Of a stretch of DNA of 64,000 bases, positions 62,711 to 64,000 are shown piece after piece. Source of the DNA: Zeugodacus cucurbitae (taxonomy: Eukaryota > Arthropoda > Insecta > Diptera > Tephritidae). The stretch spans positions 5,430,501-5,494,500 of the forward strand of contig NC_071671.1 in NCBI RefSeq assembly GCF_028554725.1, in the 5' to 3' direction. Below the pieces are notes generated by a model. The model was given only the letters and a program-made list of their open reading frames with translations. It did no database searches and was not told the DNA's origin. Each line of letters opens with the position of its first letter. The stretch's first letter is position 1. The position numbers and the translations under genes are program-made.

Positions 62711-63481
62711 ATGTGGCGCGCTATAACTTTTTTGCTGCCTGCAATCGCAGTACTGGGCATTGCCCACGCTGGACCGATCGATGGTACGGCACCGCTGTTA
62801 GATGAACGTATTATCGGCGGTCAGAATACACATATCGGCAATCATCCCTACCAGGTGTCATTGCGTTTAGATGGTCATCATTTCTGCGGCGGTTCAATTA
62901 TTGGGCAAAAATTGGTATTAACTGCAGCACATTGCATCTTCAAGGATTTGCTCGATAAATATGAAATACAATATGGTGTCACGAATGTTGCAAGCAGAAA
63001 AAATCTGATCAAAGTCACAGATATCATAACACATGAGAACTTTGACACGGTTACAATTGATTACGATGTTGCACTCGTCATACTCGCAACGCCGATTCCA
63101 CTCGGTGCTAATGCAAAAATTATTGCGTTAGCGAGCAATAATCCAGCGGCAGGTACGAATGCCATTGTCAGCGGTTGGGGTCAAGCAGATGAGAATGGTC
63201 CGACTGTTCAAATTTTGAAGAGATTAACTGCCGAAGTTGTTGCACAGCATGTATGTCAAGAGAAATACAGAGAAATTGATGACATCACCAGCCGCATGAT
63301 TTGCGCTGGCCTAGTCGGTGGAGAGGGCACCTGTGGTGGCGATTCCGGTGGTCCTTTGGTCGAGAATAGCGTACAAGTTGGTATTGTTTCGTGGGGTGTC
63401 GGTTGTGCGCACCCTGATTTTCCTGGTGTTTACAGCAGTGTTGCAAATTTACGCGATTGGATCGATGCGAATAGTCCTTAA
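62711..63481 (+). CDS. S1 serine protease T15, Gly189 (non-tryptic specificity predicted)
   Basis: Intronless, 256 aa, ATG at 62711, signal peptide MWRAITFLLPAIAVLGIAHAG. Activation DER|IIGG at Arg33. Triad intact: TAAHC, DYDVALV, CGGDSGGPL. As in T14, position 189 is Gly (EGTCGGDSGG). SWGVGC and FPGVY are kept. The T14/T15 pair shares NGYHFCGGSII/DGHHFCGGSII, CIFKD, WGQ.DENGPTVQ and AHPDFPGVYSSVA, marking a recent tandem duplication. The propeptide is shorter than in T14. Confidence 0.93.
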   Translation: MWRAITFLLPAIAVLGIAHAGPIDGTAPLLDERIIGGQNTHIGNHPYQVSLRLDGHHFCGGSIIGQKLVLTAAHCIFKDLLDKYEIQYGVTNVASRKNLIKVTDIITHENFDTVTIDYDVALVILATPIPLGANAKIIALASNNPAAGTNAIVSGWGQADENGPTVQILKRLTAEVVAQHVCQEKYREIDDITSRMICAGLVGGEGTCGGDSGGPLVENSVQVGIVSWGVGCAHPDFPGVYSSVANLRDWIDANSP

Positions 63482-64000
63482 GTTATATGATAATTATTGT
63501 CACGAAATGTTAATGGAAGTCACCAATGATTAATAAACAAATTGAAACATATTAATTTAATACTCTCTTATATTTTACAATTATAAAAATTTGCATACTT
63601 CAATGAGTACTTCATCTACTGGACGGACGTACTCTCAAAATGTTCATCTATTGAGTAGCAAAAGCTAATGTGATCTCAACAAAATAACTAACTACCTCTT
63701 CGATTCGCTAGTTTTCTGCTCGCTAGATTTGTACGATCTTTGCTTTTTATTTGTTCGACGAATCACAGGATCTTATTGCCATAGAATATTATTCAAAGTC
63801 ACACTTAAAGAGTGTATTCTGTTAAAAGTTCGTTGGTTTACCTGATTTCTTATCGGTTCATTAATTTACATAAGCTTTTATCTGATCTTTTTCTGCTATT
63901 GTCGTGACTGTTTCATTAATGAAACTGTTGCCTATATATTGGAAGCTTCAAAAATATGATATAAGAAGAAACACATTTAAGCTGCGTAAGTTTAGTCACC
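63482..64000. other. 3' flank of T15 to window end
   Basis: Noncoding, AT-rich. A polyA signal AATAAA lies near 63532. A 16-bp perfect palindrome GTTTCATTAATGAAAC lies near 63910, followed by CCTATATATTGG, which could be a TATA element of a gene beyond the window. Confidence 0.4.

Noticed and set aside
63910..63925. 16-bp palindrome GTTTCATTAATGAAAC
   Set aside because: Short AT-rich palindromes are expected by chance in this composition. Noted in the flank entry only.

Overview
This window is eukaryotic and comes from a dipteran, most likely a tephritid fruit fly (Bactrocera, Zeugodacus or Ceratitis type). The evidence is short AT-rich introns, fly-type genes, Tc1/mariner and RTE-like transposons, and a trypsin array that resembles the D. 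melanogaster 47E-F trypsin cluster. The genus is inferred, because nothing in the sequence fixes it.

The first 23 kb hold compact conserved single-copy genes. They are an RWDD2-type RWD/DUF1115 protein (-); a large 15-exon secreted EAR-repeat protein (+) whose ~4 kb intron contains two unrelated genes, a MADF/BESS-like nuclear protein (-) and lysosomal aspartylglucosaminidase AGA (+); RpL31 (-); TMEM234 (+); uroporphyrinogen decarboxylase (-); DAP1 (+); the selenocysteine tRNA (+); and the CCDC103 dynein-attachment factor (+). I resolved exon boundaries for all multi-exon genes by joining reading frames across splice sites.

From 23.1 kb to 63.5 kb there are 15 intronless S1-family serine protease genes, called T1 to T15 here. 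T1-T5 are on the minus strand and T6-T15 on the plus strand. T1-T3 are near-identical alpha/beta-trypsin-like copies, T4-T5 are a tandem pair, and T6-T10 share an additional cysteine pair in the autolysis loop. T11 is a trypsin with an oxyanion-loop G193K change. T12 and T13 are catalytically dead homologues (His57 to Gln, Ser195 to Pro, activation site lost). T14 and T15 have a complete triad but Gly at position 189 and are predicted not to be trypsin-specific. Most have a TATA box 25-65 bp before the start codon and a signal peptide. They are probably secreted gut digestive enzymes with some neofunctionalised members.

The array is laced with mobile DNA: one nearly full-length RTE-like LINE and several fragments of it, two copies of a TA-flanked Tc1/mariner element (one complete, one internally deleted), decayed mariner pieces, and two families of noncoding interspersed repeats. 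The duplication history can be read from the flanks, because T2 and T3 carry decayed pieces of the 3' end of CCDC103, the neighbour of T1.
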